Part shown: piece by piece, positions 19,326 through 28,584 of the stretch
Layout: every line of letters begins with the position of its first letter
Position numbering within the stretch: position 1 is the stretch's first letter
Origin: JABDMH01 sp965223165
GTDB lineage: Bacteria; Bacteroidota; Bacteroidia; Chitinophagales; Saprospiraceae
DNA: 64,000 nucleotides
Assembly (NCBI GenBank): GCA_965223165.1
Contig: CBDCVQ010000018.1
Span: 310,001 to 374,000, forward strand
Reading direction: 5' to 3'
Translations under genes and position numbers: made by a program
Notes under the pieces: model-generated
What the model saw: the letters and a program-made list of their open reading frames with translations, nothing else
Told to the model about the DNA's origin: nothing
Databases searched by the model: none

Positions 19326-20411
19326 TCAAAGATTCGACACCAGTTCAAGCAGCTTCGGCTCCTCTTTTTCCCAGCACCACTCCTTGCGTGCCTCCAAGCA
19401 ACTCACGTGAAAGGTGAACCAGAAGTTACGATCCCCCAACAGGTGATTGATGGCATAAACGATGGATCGCTGCTTGAGGTCTGAAATCAGCGTAGCGACA
19501 TTGTGCATCTGATTGTACCGTCTGTATTCGGGAAAGTCCATACACACCTGCGGCATACCGGCATGCACGTAGTCAAAAAACTTGTTGGCAAGCGAGTAGC
19601 GATAACTTTCGGAGCTACCATCGAGGAGATTAATTCCGATTCTTGCCTTGCTCAGGTAGGTGGGAAGCTCCTCTGGAGGCACGAAGCCCTTGAAGGACAC
19701 TTTCTCCATGAGTTGATGTTCGGCCACGAGGGACCACAGTTGTTCTCGGATATCACCATCGCCTACGATCCACAGTTTGGCATCGATCTCCCGCATAGCC
19801 ATGATGAGCTCTGGCAGTCCACGACCTTTGTTGAGCACGCCCAAATAGAGGAGTATATCATCTCTGATCGCGCTGGGCTCCTCTGCGGCCAACAGCGGAT
19901 AGTTGTGAATGACATTAAATGACTGGTTGTACGTCCGCTTCATCTGCTCCGCCACGCCCTCTGAAACGGCATAGCGGACATCCGTCTTAGGCAGTCCCTG
20001 GCGGGCGATCTTCATCCAGTAGCGCTTCACTTTGTCCCTCCCGGCTAGCTCAGGCACTTCCTCAAACCACTCGTGGGCATCGAAAATCACCTTGGCTCCA
20101 ATGCGTCGACCCGCTCTCGTGACCGCTTTGAGCGTGTCATAGTCCACCGAGCCCAAGATATCCGCCTTCGTCTTCTTTAGATATAGATAGAGTCGCGTGT
20201 TGTACTCCGCGTAAAAGGCAGGACCCTTACTAAACTGACAGCGGATCCGCTTGGTATTAAAACTAAACTGGGGCAAGGGCAAGCTACGAGGCAAGTGTCT
20301 GCCCACAAGCGTAACATCATGTCCTTGGCCGGCCAAGGAGGAGCACATGCGGATCATCCGCCGGTCTGGCGACAGATCGTTGGTGACAGCAAAGACAATT
20401 TTTCGGCCCAC
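19326..20411 (-). CDS. Family 4-like (GT-B fold) glycosyltransferase
   Basis: Predicted cytosolic or membrane-associated sugar transferase with a GT-B fold. The N-terminal half has the pattern TNDLSPDRRMIRMCSSLAGQ and FDAHEWFEEV. The C-terminal half has the nucleotide-sugar-binding features LLYLGVLNKGRGLPELIMAM, LWIVGDGD and KFFDYVHAGMP, in place of the classic ExxxxxE motif. At 361 aa its length fits single-domain GT4 enzymes. The start is GTG at 20411. It sits 3 bp after recQ on the same strand, so the two are probably co-transcribed; a functional link is not obvious. No other polysaccharide gene is nearby, so donor and acceptor remain unknown. Confidence 0.88.
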   Translation of the reverse strand: MGRKIVFAVTNDLSPDRRMIRMCSSLAGQGHDVTLVGRHLPRSLPLPQFSFNTKRIRCQFSKGPAFYAEYNTRLYLYLKKTKADILGSVDYDTLKAVTRAGRRIGAKVIFDAHEWFEEVPELAGRDKVKRYWMKIARQGLPKTDVRYAVSEGVAEQMKRTYNQSFNVIHNYPLLAAEEPSAIRDDILLYLGVLNKGRGLPELIMAMREIDAKLWIVGDGDIREQLWSLVAEHQLMEKVSFKGFVPPEELPTYLSKARIGINLLDGSSESYRYSLANKFFDYVHAGMPQVCMDFPEYRRYNQMHNVATLISDLKQRSIVYAINHLLGDRNFWFTFHVSCLEARKEWCWEKEEPKLLELVSNL

Positions 20412-20414
20412 ACT

Positions 20415-22313
20415 TTAGCTTTTGAGCATCACGAGATCCCCGGTTTTGGCAATCACCTCTTCATCCACCAGCCGCTGCAATACCGTCATCACGTGCTCTT
20501 CGTTTTCCTCAGGCAGGAGCAGTGGCAAGTCCCTGATATGGCGCGGCGGGCCACCCAACTGTTCCAGCAGTTGCGATGTGATTCTGCGTACATCTCCAGG
20601 CTGCAACCGACCGGAAGGTGGCTGGCGGCATCGATCACACACGCCGCAAGGAGCTGCAATGTCTTCCCCAAAATAGCTGAGAATGTATGCCTGCCGGCAG
20701 CTCTCCGTCTTAAGATACTCAAAGATTGTCTGCAGCGCTTGACTTCTTCTCTTCTTTCTGAAGTCAAAGAGCTGGCGATCTATCGTGAGGTTGTTATGAT
20801 GTACACGCTCGCGATGCATGGTCAGATAGGGGGTGTCCTCCCCCGGCAGGTACTCTGCAAGGCCATCCTTGTGCAGCCGCTCCAGCCCCGCCTGCAGGTT
20901 CTTGTCGGGGGTGATCGACTGGGCGAGGGAGCGGAGATTCAATGCGACAAAGTCCTGTAGTATCCCCTGATGATTGCGGAGGAGGGCAAGTATCAACTTT
21001 TGCAAGGAGGGTGTACGCTTTTGGTATTGTTGAAGCGTCTGACGATCGACCAAGAACCTCAACCTGGGGCCCTGCCGGGATGCATCGCTCAGGGTCAACC
21101 AGCCTGCCTGCTGCAATATTTGCAAAGCGTGGACAGTGGGATGGTAGGGCAGGTCAAATCGCGTCACAAACGCAGGCAGGTCGAAGGCAAACACCTCCCC
21201 TTCTCCGCTACCCACCGCCAGCCGCAAGTGATTTCCCAGCCGGCGATAGACCTCTTTGATCGTCCGCATGTCCGGAAACGCATCATCAAACTGCTTTTGC
21301 AGCTTGCGTTGATCATCGGGTTGGTGGAGGGTGATCGCATACGCAGGCTGACCATCCCTACCCGCTCGACCGGCCTCCTGATAGTAGGCCTCCAGGCTAT
21401 CGGGCGGATCGATGTGCACCACCATACGTACATTTGACTTATCGATACCCATCCCGAAGGCGTTGGTGGCCACCATGATCTTGATGTAGTCCCGGGCAAA
21501 ATCCTCCTCTCGGGCCCTTCGCTCATCCGCCTCGAGACCCGCGTGATAGTAGGAGGCCGCTAGCTTTTGCTGGCGCAGATAGGCCGCTATGTCCTGCGAC
21601 TGCCGACGATTGCGCACATAGACGATCATGCTACCCGATCGACGTCGCAAGAGGCGGTACAGCCTGGCCATCTTGTCCTCGGTCTCGAGCACCCCAAACT
21701 TCAGATTGGGTCGAAGGAAGTCCGACCGGAAGATCTTCGCCTCCGTTATCTGAAGCTTGTCCGCGATGTCCTTTACCACCTCAGGGGTGGCCGTCGCCGT
21801 CAGGGCCAGCGTAGGCACCTCCGGAAAATATTGTCTAAGATCGGCGATCTGCAGATAGGAAGGACGAAAGTCATAACCCCACAGGCTGATGCAGTGCGCT
21901 TCGTCCACCACCAAGAGTGAGAGGGGCATCTGGGGTAGCCTACCGAGAAAGGCAGGTGCCTGAAGACGCTCGGGCGAGACATACAGCAGTTTCAGATCTC
22001 CGTAGGCAGCATGATCCAGCACCTGCTCTACCTGCCGCCAGGGCATACCGCTGTGGATGCTAGCCGCTTTGATCCCCCGCTTTTTCAAGTTGTTTACCTG
22101 ATCGGTCATCAGGGCGATCAGGGGCGAGACCACAAGGGTGAGGCCATCTAAGAGCAGCGCCGGGACTTGGAAACAGATGGACTTCCCTGCCCCGGTAGGC
22201 AATAGCGTGATGGCATGGCCACCCGTGAGAACATAGTTGATGATCTCCGCCTGTGGAGGTCGAAAAGCGTCAAACCCCCAATAGCGTCGCAGGATGGCTC
22301 TCGGATCTTGCAC
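20415..22313 (-). CDS. recQ: ATP-dependent DNA helicase RecQ
   Basis: 3'-to-5' DNA helicase acting in recombination repair and replication-fork processing. Superfamily 2 motifs are complete: motif I LLPTGAGKSICFQ (Lys44), motif II VVDEAHC (136-139), the RecQ aromatic loop SLWGYDFRPSYLQI, motif V VATNAFGMGIDKSNVR and motif VI QEAGRAGRDG. The zinc-binding region in the C-terminal part has C-x16-C-x2-C spacing (CRQAYILSYFGEDIAAP then CGVCDRC). A winged-helix region follows; an HRDC domain is not clearly visible, so this is the short type (632 aa). The start is GTG at 22313. Confidence 0.96.
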   Translation of the reverse strand: MQDPRAILRRYWGFDAFRPPQAEIINYVLTGGHAITLLPTGAGKSICFQVPALLLDGLTLVVSPLIALMTDQVNNLKKRGIKAASIHSGMPWRQVEQVLDHAAYGDLKLLYVSPERLQAPAFLGRLPQMPLSLLVVDEAHCISLWGYDFRPSYLQIADLRQYFPEVPTLALTATATPEVVKDIADKLQITEAKIFRSDFLRPNLKFGVLETEDKMARLYRLLRRRSGSMIVYVRNRRQSQDIAAYLRQQKLAASYYHAGLEADERRAREEDFARDYIKIMVATNAFGMGIDKSNVRMVVHIDPPDSLEAYYQEAGRAGRDGQPAYAITLHQPDDQRKLQKQFDDAFPDMRTIKEVYRRLGNHLRLAVGSGEGEVFAFDLPAFVTRFDLPYHPTVHALQILQQAGWLTLSDASRQGPRLRFLVDRQTLQQYQKRTPSLQKLILALLRNHQGILQDFVALNLRSLAQSITPDKNLQAGLERLHKDGLAEYLPGEDTPYLTMHRERVHHNNLTIDRQLFDFRKKRRSQALQTIFEYLKTESCRQAYILSYFGEDIAAPCGVCDRCRQPPSGRLQPGDVRRITSQLLEQLGGPPRHIRDLPLLLPEENEEHVMTVLQRLVDEEVIAKTGDLVMLKS

Positions 22314-22405
22314 CGGCAGCTAAGGTCAAAAAACGTGAAGGTAGGAAATCGGCCAGTACGATCTGAAGATCTGGCCTATACTACCATGAGTGCCCTACCA
22401 CGCGC

Positions 22406-23248
22406 CTACCACACGGGGCAGCCTCGTCCTCTTCCACCACCCAAGAGATCGTAGAAGTGATAGGAGATCGTGATCCCTCCGGTGAAGTACCAATCATTTT
22501 GGTCCGGATTACCTCGTGGGGAGCCATTGCGCTCCTCCGGCTCTGCACCGGTCAGCTCAAAGGCCCGATCTGCCAGGTTGGCCACCAGGGTGCCGTGATT
22601 GGCCGCCAGCTCCCGGTAGCTGGCATAGGTACCACTCACATCGTCGATATAGTCAGTCAATGTCAGGCGTGGTCCAAACTCAACCGCAATCGTGAGCGAT
22701 GGTGTCAGGGCAAACTTCAAGCCTCCTCCAAAGGGAATCGATACCTGATCTCTGCTATAGAGCTGGTCCCCTCCGGGCAAACCTTGTCCCTCGGTGCCCA
22801 ATGGTTGTAGCTCGTACTCCCTGCCCTGAAATTCGGTCTTCGGATTGAAGCGAAAGTAGGATACGCCTAGAAAGACATAGGGCGAGAAACGTCTGAACGT
22901 GCCGGGCTCATAACCGGGAAAGCTAAATTCTACCAGTGCGGCTACTTCGCTGTAGTTGGAATAAAAACTGAGGTTTCGATAGGCGCGCTCCGGACCATCG
23001 GCAGCTGTCCATCTACCATAGGTAAAGGCCAGGCGCGCTGCCCAGTGCATGTCAAAATTCTGCCGAAAAAAAATGCCTCCTGCCGGTCGTATATTCTTGA
23101 ACTTGTCTCCAATGGCGCGTGGGGCAAGATCTCCTTCGTAGACTGTCCCGCCCACCATCAATCCGCCCTCCAGATACTGTGCCTGGGTAGGTAGGTAGGC
23201 ACTAATGAGAAGACCTAATAGGAAAAAGTATGGGAATCCCAATTTCAT
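22406..23248 (-). CDS. DUF6089-like outer-membrane beta-barrel protein
   Basis: Exported protein predicted to form an eight-strand type outer-membrane barrel. I take ATG 23248 because MKLGFPYFFLLGLLISAYLP followed by TQAQ is a clean signal peptide; an upstream in-frame ATG at 23329 would add 27 basic residues before it. The mature protein starts with YLEGGLMVGGTVYEGDLAP, the usual DUF6089 opening, and shows alternating aromatic/hydrophobic strands such as RFSPYVFLGVSYFRFNPKTE and TGGITISYHFYDLL near the end. The C-terminus is unusually Gly/Arg-rich. Homologues are restricted to Bacteroidota. The role is unknown, perhaps structural. Confidence 0.83.
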   Translation of the reverse strand: MKLGFPYFFLLGLLISAYLPTQAQYLEGGLMVGGTVYEGDLAPRAIGDKFKNIRPAGGIFFRQNFDMHWAARLAFTYGRWTAADGPERAYRNLSFYSNYSEVAALVEFSFPGYEPGTFRRFSPYVFLGVSYFRFNPKTEFQGREYELQPLGTEGQGLPGGDQLYSRDQVSIPFGGGLKFALTPSLTIAVEFGPRLTLTDYIDDVSGTYASYRELAANHGTLVANLADRAFELTGAEPEERNGSPRGNPDQNDWYFTGGITISYHFYDLLGGGRGRGCPVW

Positions 23249-23379
23249 TAGCTTGTCCGAGCTCGTTAATCTTTTCTTAAGTTTGCGCGTCGCCGGGATT
23301 CTAGGGTAGGTACTGTTGTACTTTGCCACGTTAACTTAAACAAATATTTAGCCAAAATATTTTTCAAAGCAAAAAGCGT

Positions 23380-25065
23380 ATGTATCTACGAAATATCTGT
23401 CTCTCTCTCTCTTTTGTTCTCAGCATAGGTCAGATAACTCAGGCACAGTTGGGCGCACCGGACAATTGGTTTAACCTTGATCCACAGTCCGATGGAGTCA
23501 ATGGTGTCAGTAGCGAGCGCCTCTATGATGGATTGCTCAAGGGACGGTCAGCGAGTGAGGTGATCGTAGCCGTGATCGATGGCGGCGTCGACCCGGAGCA
23601 CGAAGACCTGAAGGAGGTGATGTGGGTCAATGAAGATGAGATTCCCGGTAATGGAATCGACGATGATCAGAATGGCTACATCGATGACGTCCATGGTTGG
23701 AACTTTATCGGTGGTAAGGACGGGCAAAATGTGCACCACGACACCTATGAGTTGACGCGCATCGTAGGTACCCTTGGCAAGAAATACGAATCGGCAAATC
23801 CGGCAACCTTAAGCGACGCTGAGCGGCGGGAATATGCTCGCTACCAGAGCTACAAGAAGGATGTGGACGAACAACTGGACAAAGCATCCAAGCAAGTGGA
23901 ACAGTTCGACCAGATCTTGACCTACATCAATTTTGCCATTGAAATGTCAAAGGAGGCCTTGGGCGACAAGCAGATCACGCGAGAGAATATCGATGCCTTG
24001 GATAAGGACAAATACGGAATGGTAAAGTCCTTCTTCGATCAACTATTACCTCAGTTGGAAGGCTTTGAAGGCAATACCGATGACTTGGAAGACCTGATCG
24101 TCAAGGACATGAAGGAGGCCCTGACGCAAGCGCAAAACAAAGTGGACTACGGTTACAACGTCTCGTACAATCCTCGCACGATCGTCAACGATAATTATGC
24201 GGAGGTAGACGAGCGATACTATGGTAACAATGATGTCAAAGGACCGGATGCCTTTCACGGCACACATGTCGCCGGTATCATTGCTGCTAAGCGAGACAAT
24301 GACCTCGGTATGAAGGGAGTGGCTACCCATGCCCGGATCATGGCCGTGCGTGCAGTGCCTGATGGCGACGAACGGGACAAAGATGTGGCCAATGCCATTC
24401 GCTATGCCGTGGACAATGGCGCCTCGATCATCAATATGAGCTTTGGCAAAGGATTTTCACCGGATGAGCTGGCGGTCGAAAAAGCGATAAAATATGCGGA
24501 AAAGCATGACGTCCTGCTGGTCCATGCTGCGGGCAACTCGTCACAAGACAACGATGTAGAAGCCAACTTTCCCAATGGACGCTATGACTTGAAGAGGGGC
24601 CTCTTTGGCCGCAAGACGGCACGCAACTGGATCGAGGTAGGTGCACTGACCTGGAAACTCGACGAAGGAATGGTGGCCTCCTTTTCCAACTATGGCCAAA
24701 ACACTGTCGATGTCTTTGCCCCCGGGTATGATATCTACTCTACAGCACCCGATGGGGGATATGAATCGGCCAGTGGAACAAGTATGGCCTCCCCGGTAGT
24801 GGCGGGGGTTGCAGCCGTGCTGAGGGCACATTTCCCACGACTGAAGGCCAAGGACGTCAAGAAGATCATCACCGAAAGTGCTCAGCCATTCGAAGGTAAG
24901 GTGAGAAAACCGGGAAGCGACGAATTGGTTCCATTCAGCGAGCTAAGTGCTTCGGGCGCGCGGGTCAACGTGCGGGCGGCGGTGCACAGAGCCATGAAGC
25001 TTGATGGCAACAAAGCAAAATTAACCTCGGGTACAGCAGCTCCCAAGCCCAAGGGGCGGGCGTAG
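23380..25065 (+). CDS. Secreted S8 (subtilisin-like) serine protease with large insertion
   Basis: Sec-exported subtilase (signal about residues 1-23, ending TQAQ). The triad is intact: Asp67 in VIVAVIDGGVDPEHEDL, His293 in HGTHVAGI and Ser468 in SGTSMASPVVAG, with the oxyanion Asn in HAAGNSSQDN. The Asp-His spacing is about 226 residues against about 32 in subtilisin. The extra block (about residues 110-280) is highly charged and helical, with repeated Lys/Glu/Asp/Gln. Such insertions are known in Bacteroidota cell-surface subtilases. There is no separate propeptide before the catalytic domain and no T9SS tail. It probably acts in the periplasm or outside the cell. Confidence 0.93.
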   Translation: MYLRNICLSLSFVLSIGQITQAQLGAPDNWFNLDPQSDGVNGVSSERLYDGLLKGRSASEVIVAVIDGGVDPEHEDLKEVMWVNEDEIPGNGIDDDQNGYIDDVHGWNFIGGKDGQNVHHDTYELTRIVGTLGKKYESANPATLSDAERREYARYQSYKKDVDEQLDKASKQVEQFDQILTYINFAIEMSKEALGDKQITRENIDALDKDKYGMVKSFFDQLLPQLEGFEGNTDDLEDLIVKDMKEALTQAQNKVDYGYNVSYNPRTIVNDNYAEVDERYYGNNDVKGPDAFHGTHVAGIIAAKRDNDLGMKGVATHARIMAVRAVPDGDERDKDVANAIRYAVDNGASIINMSFGKGFSPDELAVEKAIKYAEKHDVLLVHAAGNSSQDNDVEANFPNGRYDLKRGLFGRKTARNWIEVGALTWKLDEGMVASFSNYGQNTVDVFAPGYDIYSTAPDGGYESASGTSMASPVVAGVAAVLRAHFPRLKAKDVKKIITESAQPFEGKVRKPGSDELVPFSELSASGARVNVRAAVHRAMKLDGNKAKLTSGTAAPKPKGRA

Positions 25066-25084
25066 ACTTTGAGGTCGGAAGGAT

Positions 25085-25372
25085 CTAGAAGACGCGAATC
25101 TCCTTGACGAGATCCTCGCCAAGTGCTTCGTTGAGCAATTGCTTCAGCTTGTCTTGACCAAAAAGCAACTCCTGTCGGAGAGGAGCGGAGGTGACCACCA
25201 CGGTCAAGGTGCCCTGATGAAATCTCAGATCGGTCGTGTACCCATCAATCGTTTTACCCAGGCAAGACTTCCACAACTCCTTTAGGCGTGTCATGATGTA
25301 CTTGTCCTTGATTGGCTTGGACTTGACAAACGAACCCAGAATCTCTTTTATCGTCTGCTCATTGCTCTTCAT
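25085..25372 (-). CDS. DUF721 domain protein (DciA-like)
   Basis: 95-residue protein of the DUF721 family. Members related to DciA load the replicative helicase in bacteria lacking DnaC/DnaI. The characteristic core is visible: LKELWKSCLGKTIDGYT (WxxxVG-like start), LRFHQGTLTVVVTSAPLRQE and the C-terminal LLNEALGEDLVKEIRVF. It overlaps the recF reading frame by 14 bp on the same strand, as often seen in Bacteroidota, and is therefore probably co-translated with RecF. A replication role is inferred from the family and neighbour. Confidence 0.87.
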   Translation of the reverse strand: MKSNEQTIKEILGSFVKSKPIKDKYIMTRLKELWKSCLGKTIDGYTTDLRFHQGTLTVVVTSAPLRQELLFGQDKLKQLLNEALGEDLVKEIRVF

Positions 25373-26477
25373 CGGATGATTGAATTTCTATGGTTTGCAC
25401 CTGCTCACGATCTGAGATCATGGAAAGAACGCGATCCAACTGGGTATCAGTGATAAATATCTGACCAAAGTTAGGATTTAATATAGTCTGCAACAACTGA
25501 TCTACCCGCCTGTGATCGAGGCGGTCAAAGATGTCATCCAGTAGTAATATGGGTCGGTCTCCGGTACGCTGACAGATCAACGCATACTGAGCCAGCTTCA
25601 TGGCGAGCACGATCGATTTCTTTTGGCCCTGGGATGCAAATGATTTAGCAGGCATTTGCATCAGCCGGAGCATCATCTTGTCTCGATGGGGCCCCACCAT
25701 CGTACGCCCCGTGGCACGCTCTACCTTTGCTTTGGCGGCTATGCCTTGCCTGAAGTCTTGCTCGTCCTGGTCCGCTTCATAGGTGCTCGTCACCTCCTCC
25801 ATGCCCTCCGACAGCACCTGATAATGGTGATTAAAGCTCGGATTAAACTGGGTAAAGAATTCCAGACGTCGCTGATAAATGTATGAGGCAGCCGGTGACA
25901 TTTGATCGGCATACGTGTCGAGCAGAGCGGTATGATGCTGCCCCTGTTCCAGCCCTTGGCGGAGCAGTGCATTGCGTTGCTTGAGCAACCGATTGTAGAC
26001 CATGAGTCGATGCAGGTAATCCCGATCGGTGAGGCAGATGGTGTGGTCGATAAACCTTCGCCGTATCTCATTTGTGCCGTTGATCAGGTCGATATCATCC
26101 GGTGTTATAAAAACCACCGAAAGACTTCCAATATGATCCGCCAATTTCTCGTAAGGGACTCCACCGCGTTCCAGCACTTTTCGCCGGCCCGGCTGATATT
26201 TGAGCACTAGATCGATCGCATCCTCCCCTACCGCTAGTGAGCCGTGCAGACGAAAGAATGAGGCACCTTGCCTCACGAGTTGCTGATCTCGTCCAGAGAA
26301 ATAGCTCTTCGTCAGCGCCAGACAATATATAGCATCAAGCAGGTTGGTTTTGCCCATGCCATTGAGGCCATAGATGATATTAACCCCCGGAGAAAACTCG
26401 AAGACGGCTCGGTCATAACTCTTGAAGTTGGCCAACTGAAGACTTCTAACGATCAAACGGTCCTGGATTTTATCCAA
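25359..26477 (-). CDS. recF: DNA replication and repair protein RecF
   Basis: SMC-like ABC ATPase that helps RecA load at single-strand gaps together with RecO and RecR. The first 25 residues contain the RecF signature LQLANFKSYDRAVFEF; Walker A is GLNGMGKT at 37-44. The central part has the family motifs GSLSVVFITPDDIDLINGT and RRRFIDHTIC. The ABC signature region is SFASQGQKKSIVLAMKLAQ, and Walker B is ILLLDDIFDRLD. 372 aa is the normal length. The start codon is TTG at 26477. The gene is next to the DUF721 gene and not to dnaA/dnaN, consistent with Bacteroidota gene order. Confidence 0.96.
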   Translation of the reverse strand: MDKIQDRLIVRSLQLANFKSYDRAVFEFSPGVNIIYGLNGMGKTNLLDAIYCLALTKSYFSGRDQQLVRQGASFFRLHGSLAVGEDAIDLVLKYQPGRRKVLERGGVPYEKLADHIGSLSVVFITPDDIDLINGTNEIRRRFIDHTICLTDRDYLHRLMVYNRLLKQRNALLRQGLEQGQHHTALLDTYADQMSPAASYIYQRRLEFFTQFNPSFNHHYQVLSEGMEEVTSTYEADQDEQDFRQGIAAKAKVERATGRTMVGPHRDKMMLRLMQMPAKSFASQGQKKSIVLAMKLAQYALICQRTGDRPILLLDDIFDRLDHRRVDQLLQTILNPNFGQIFITDTQLDRVLSMISDREQVQTIEIQSSDEEQ

Positions 26478-26511
26478 TCAAAAGGGAAGCGCCGATCGCC
26501 CCCATCCGTGT

Positions 26512-27618
26512 CTAGGCGAATAGTGCCTTGAGCGCTGATCCAAATTTCTCCACATCGGCCATGGTCCCCGTGCTAATGCGACACCAGTCCGTCATCGGTG
26601 GAAACGGCCGCCCTACCAGCACATCTTTGGCTCGCATTTGCTCAATGACTTTTTGAATGGGTTTGCCGGTGTGAAAGAAGACGAAGTTGGTATGAGAACG
26701 GACATATCTCAGACCGAGCTCATCAAGGACACCGTACAAATACTCCTTGGCCTCGCTATTGCGTTGCAGGCTGTAGTCATAAAACTCCTGGTCCTCCAAG
26801 GCCGCCGTCGCAGCATGGATCGCCAGCATATTGGTGTATGCCATCACATTGGGCTTGATGCGGGCAGCGATATCTGGCCGGGCAATCAGATAGCCGATCC
26901 GCAAGCCCGCTAGTCCATACACCTTGGAGAAGGTCCTGGACACGATCACGTTGGCCCCTTTCTTGACCAGCGAGACCATGGTGGGATATTTAGGCACTTC
27001 GATAAAGTCGATGTATGCCTCATCGGAGAAGACCATGCACTTCTTCGAGACACTATGACAAAAATCCTCCACCTTTTCCGGAGCGATGATCGTGCCCGTG
27101 GGATTGTTTGGATTGCAGACAAACATCAGTTTCGTGGCACTCGTTACGCGGCGCTCCATCTCTTCCAGGTCATGCTCCAGGTTATCGTCGAGCGGCACCC
27201 GATTGATGTAGGCACCAAACTGGGCCGCGTAGGTGAGTAAGGACAGATAGGTGGGATCGGGGCTGATCACTTCGCCACCGTGTACACCATAGGTGAGTCC
27301 TGTGGCTTTCAAGCCCTCGGTCGATCCACCGGTGATGACGACTTGGTCAGCATCGACACCCTCGCGTTCAGCGATCTTTGCCGCCAGATCACTCATCTTG
27401 CGGAAGGGGTATCGGCAGCCTTCGTCAAAGGCCGCCATGATTGCCTGGCGCACCTTCTTGGAGGGGCCAAACGGATTCTCATTGGAGCTCAAGCGGGCCA
27501 AGGCCGGGGCAGCATTCGGTGCCGGTACCGTACCCATGGCGGTAAGGGGGTGTACCAAGGCTGCGGAACCAGCCAGGCCAGTGAGGCGCAACCAGTTTCT
27601 ACGGTTTAGTTGAGTCAT
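26512..27618 (-). CDS. PLP-dependent aminotransferase, histidinol-phosphate-type, with Tat signal
   Basis: Fold-type I aminotransferase resembling histidinol-phosphate aminotransferases (SSNENPFGPSKKVRQA near residue 45, NPNNPTGTI, SDEAYIDF, and the PLP-lysine stretch SRTFSKVYGLAGLRIGY). It is odd in carrying a twin-arginine-like leader: NRRNWLRLTGLAGSAALVHP at residues 5-24, predicting export in folded form. A periplasmic location and the absence of other his genes argue against a histidine-synthesis role. Exported aminotransferases of this kind are known in Bacteroidota but poorly studied. Substrate unknown. Confidence 0.88.
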   Translation of the reverse strand: MTQLNRRNWLRLTGLAGSAALVHPLTAMGTVPAPNAAPALARLSSNENPFGPSKKVRQAIMAAFDEGCRYPFRKMSDLAAKIAEREGVDADQVVITGGSTEGLKATGLTYGVHGGEVISPDPTYLSLLTYAAQFGAYINRVPLDDNLEHDLEEMERRVTSATKLMFVCNPNNPTGTIIAPEKVEDFCHSVSKKCMVFSDEAYIDFIEVPKYPTMVSLVKKGANVIVSRTFSKVYGLAGLRIGYLIARPDIAARIKPNVMAYTNMLAIHAATAALEDQEFYDYSLQRNSEAKEYLYGVLDELGLRYVRSHTNFVFFHTGKPIQKVIEQMRAKDVLVGRPFPPMTDWCRISTGTMADVEKFGSALKALFA

Positions 27619-28096
27619 CGATTCCCGATATTTTTAAATTGAAGTAATGTATAGCATGTGGTCAGGGTGGGAGCATGAGATGCCACGCATAGACCGGATC
27701 ACTCACACCCTCCAAGGTAGTGAATCCCGAAGACAATGGGACGGAGACCGCTGCGGACAGGTAGTTCAGATGGCCCTGGCTCCCTGTCTTGCTCCGATGT
27801 CAAAGAAGGTTGGTTGCGTAGCAAGCCTCCTCCATTTGCCTGGGAGCAGGCTACCAAGATTGGCCCGCGTAGGCGAAGACACCGGCTTGCGGTGACTCGG
27901 GGCAACCGCATTGGCCACTCCAGGCAAGGGCAGTATGGCTCATCGAAGATGGTCCTTTCCCTATCCCTTGTGCTGACACGACACATAGCCTACATTCCCA
28001 AAAAAAAGTTGGGCAACTTCTAAGCTTTTTACTCAGCGCAATCGTTACTTTGAAGAAAGTGCTCCCTATTTTGACACCGAAGATTGCCTTCGTATC
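27619..28096. other. Intergenic region, no gene seen
   Basis: 478 bp between a leftward aminotransferase and a rightward broken gene. Frames on both strands have no recognisable similarity. A small self-complementary run AAGTTGGGCAACTT lies around 28006-28019 next to an A-run and a T-run, too weak to call as a terminator. Confidence 0.4.
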
Positions 28097-28584
28097 ATGA
28101 GAATCCACTACAAGAATCCGCTGGTAGGTCATCTGGCCTCCCGTTGGGAAGCCTTTCAAGAGGAGGCACGGATGCTCACGGGATACCTGCAGCGATTTGG
28201 ATTCTACCTGGATCGGGTCAACTATCTCAAGGTCCCGGATTCAGACTCGTGGAAGTTTAGTGCTTTCTTTCGCAACTCCAAGCGGATCATCCCACCTCTC
28301 CTTTATCACCCGGCTGCATCAGGAGGGAGCGGTGTCGTTTTTCATCTACCCGATCTCGGATCAACAGAATGTCAAGGGCATCAGCCTGTACAAGTACTTA
28401 CGTACCCACTTTGGAATGGTCAATCGCAAATACCTGTTTCTCAATCGCTATCAGGGCAGCTTCTCTAACCGAACTGCGCAAGGTCGTGCGGTCATACGCC
28501 AAGTTCAGCCAGTTCTACATGCAGAGTATCCTGCAGGGGATCAAATGGGATGAGCAAGAGGGTCTCGAAGTCGTTGAGCCCTAA
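28097..28584 (+). pseudogene. Frameshifted hypothetical gene (two shifts)
   Basis: Three consecutive overlapping frames together read like one protein of about 160 residues. Frame one gives RWEAFQEEARMLTGYLQRFG and FSAFFRNSKRII. After a shift near 28285-28300 the next frame gives FITRLHQEGAVSFFIYPISD, LYKYLRTHFG and NRKYLFLNRYQGSF. A second shift near 28460-28470 leads to LTELRKVVRSYAKFSQFYMQ and a stop at 28584. Each block looks like real coding sequence (amphipathic helices, aromatic residues), while the alternative continuations are Ser/Arg/Pro-rich noise. I do not recognise the family. It is either a decayed gene or carries two sequencing indels. Confidence 0.6.

Noticed and set aside
28004..28030. 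AAGTTGGGCAACTT with flanking A and T runs as a terminator
   Set aside because: The stem would have only 5 bp with a 4-nt loop, and no gene ends nearby.
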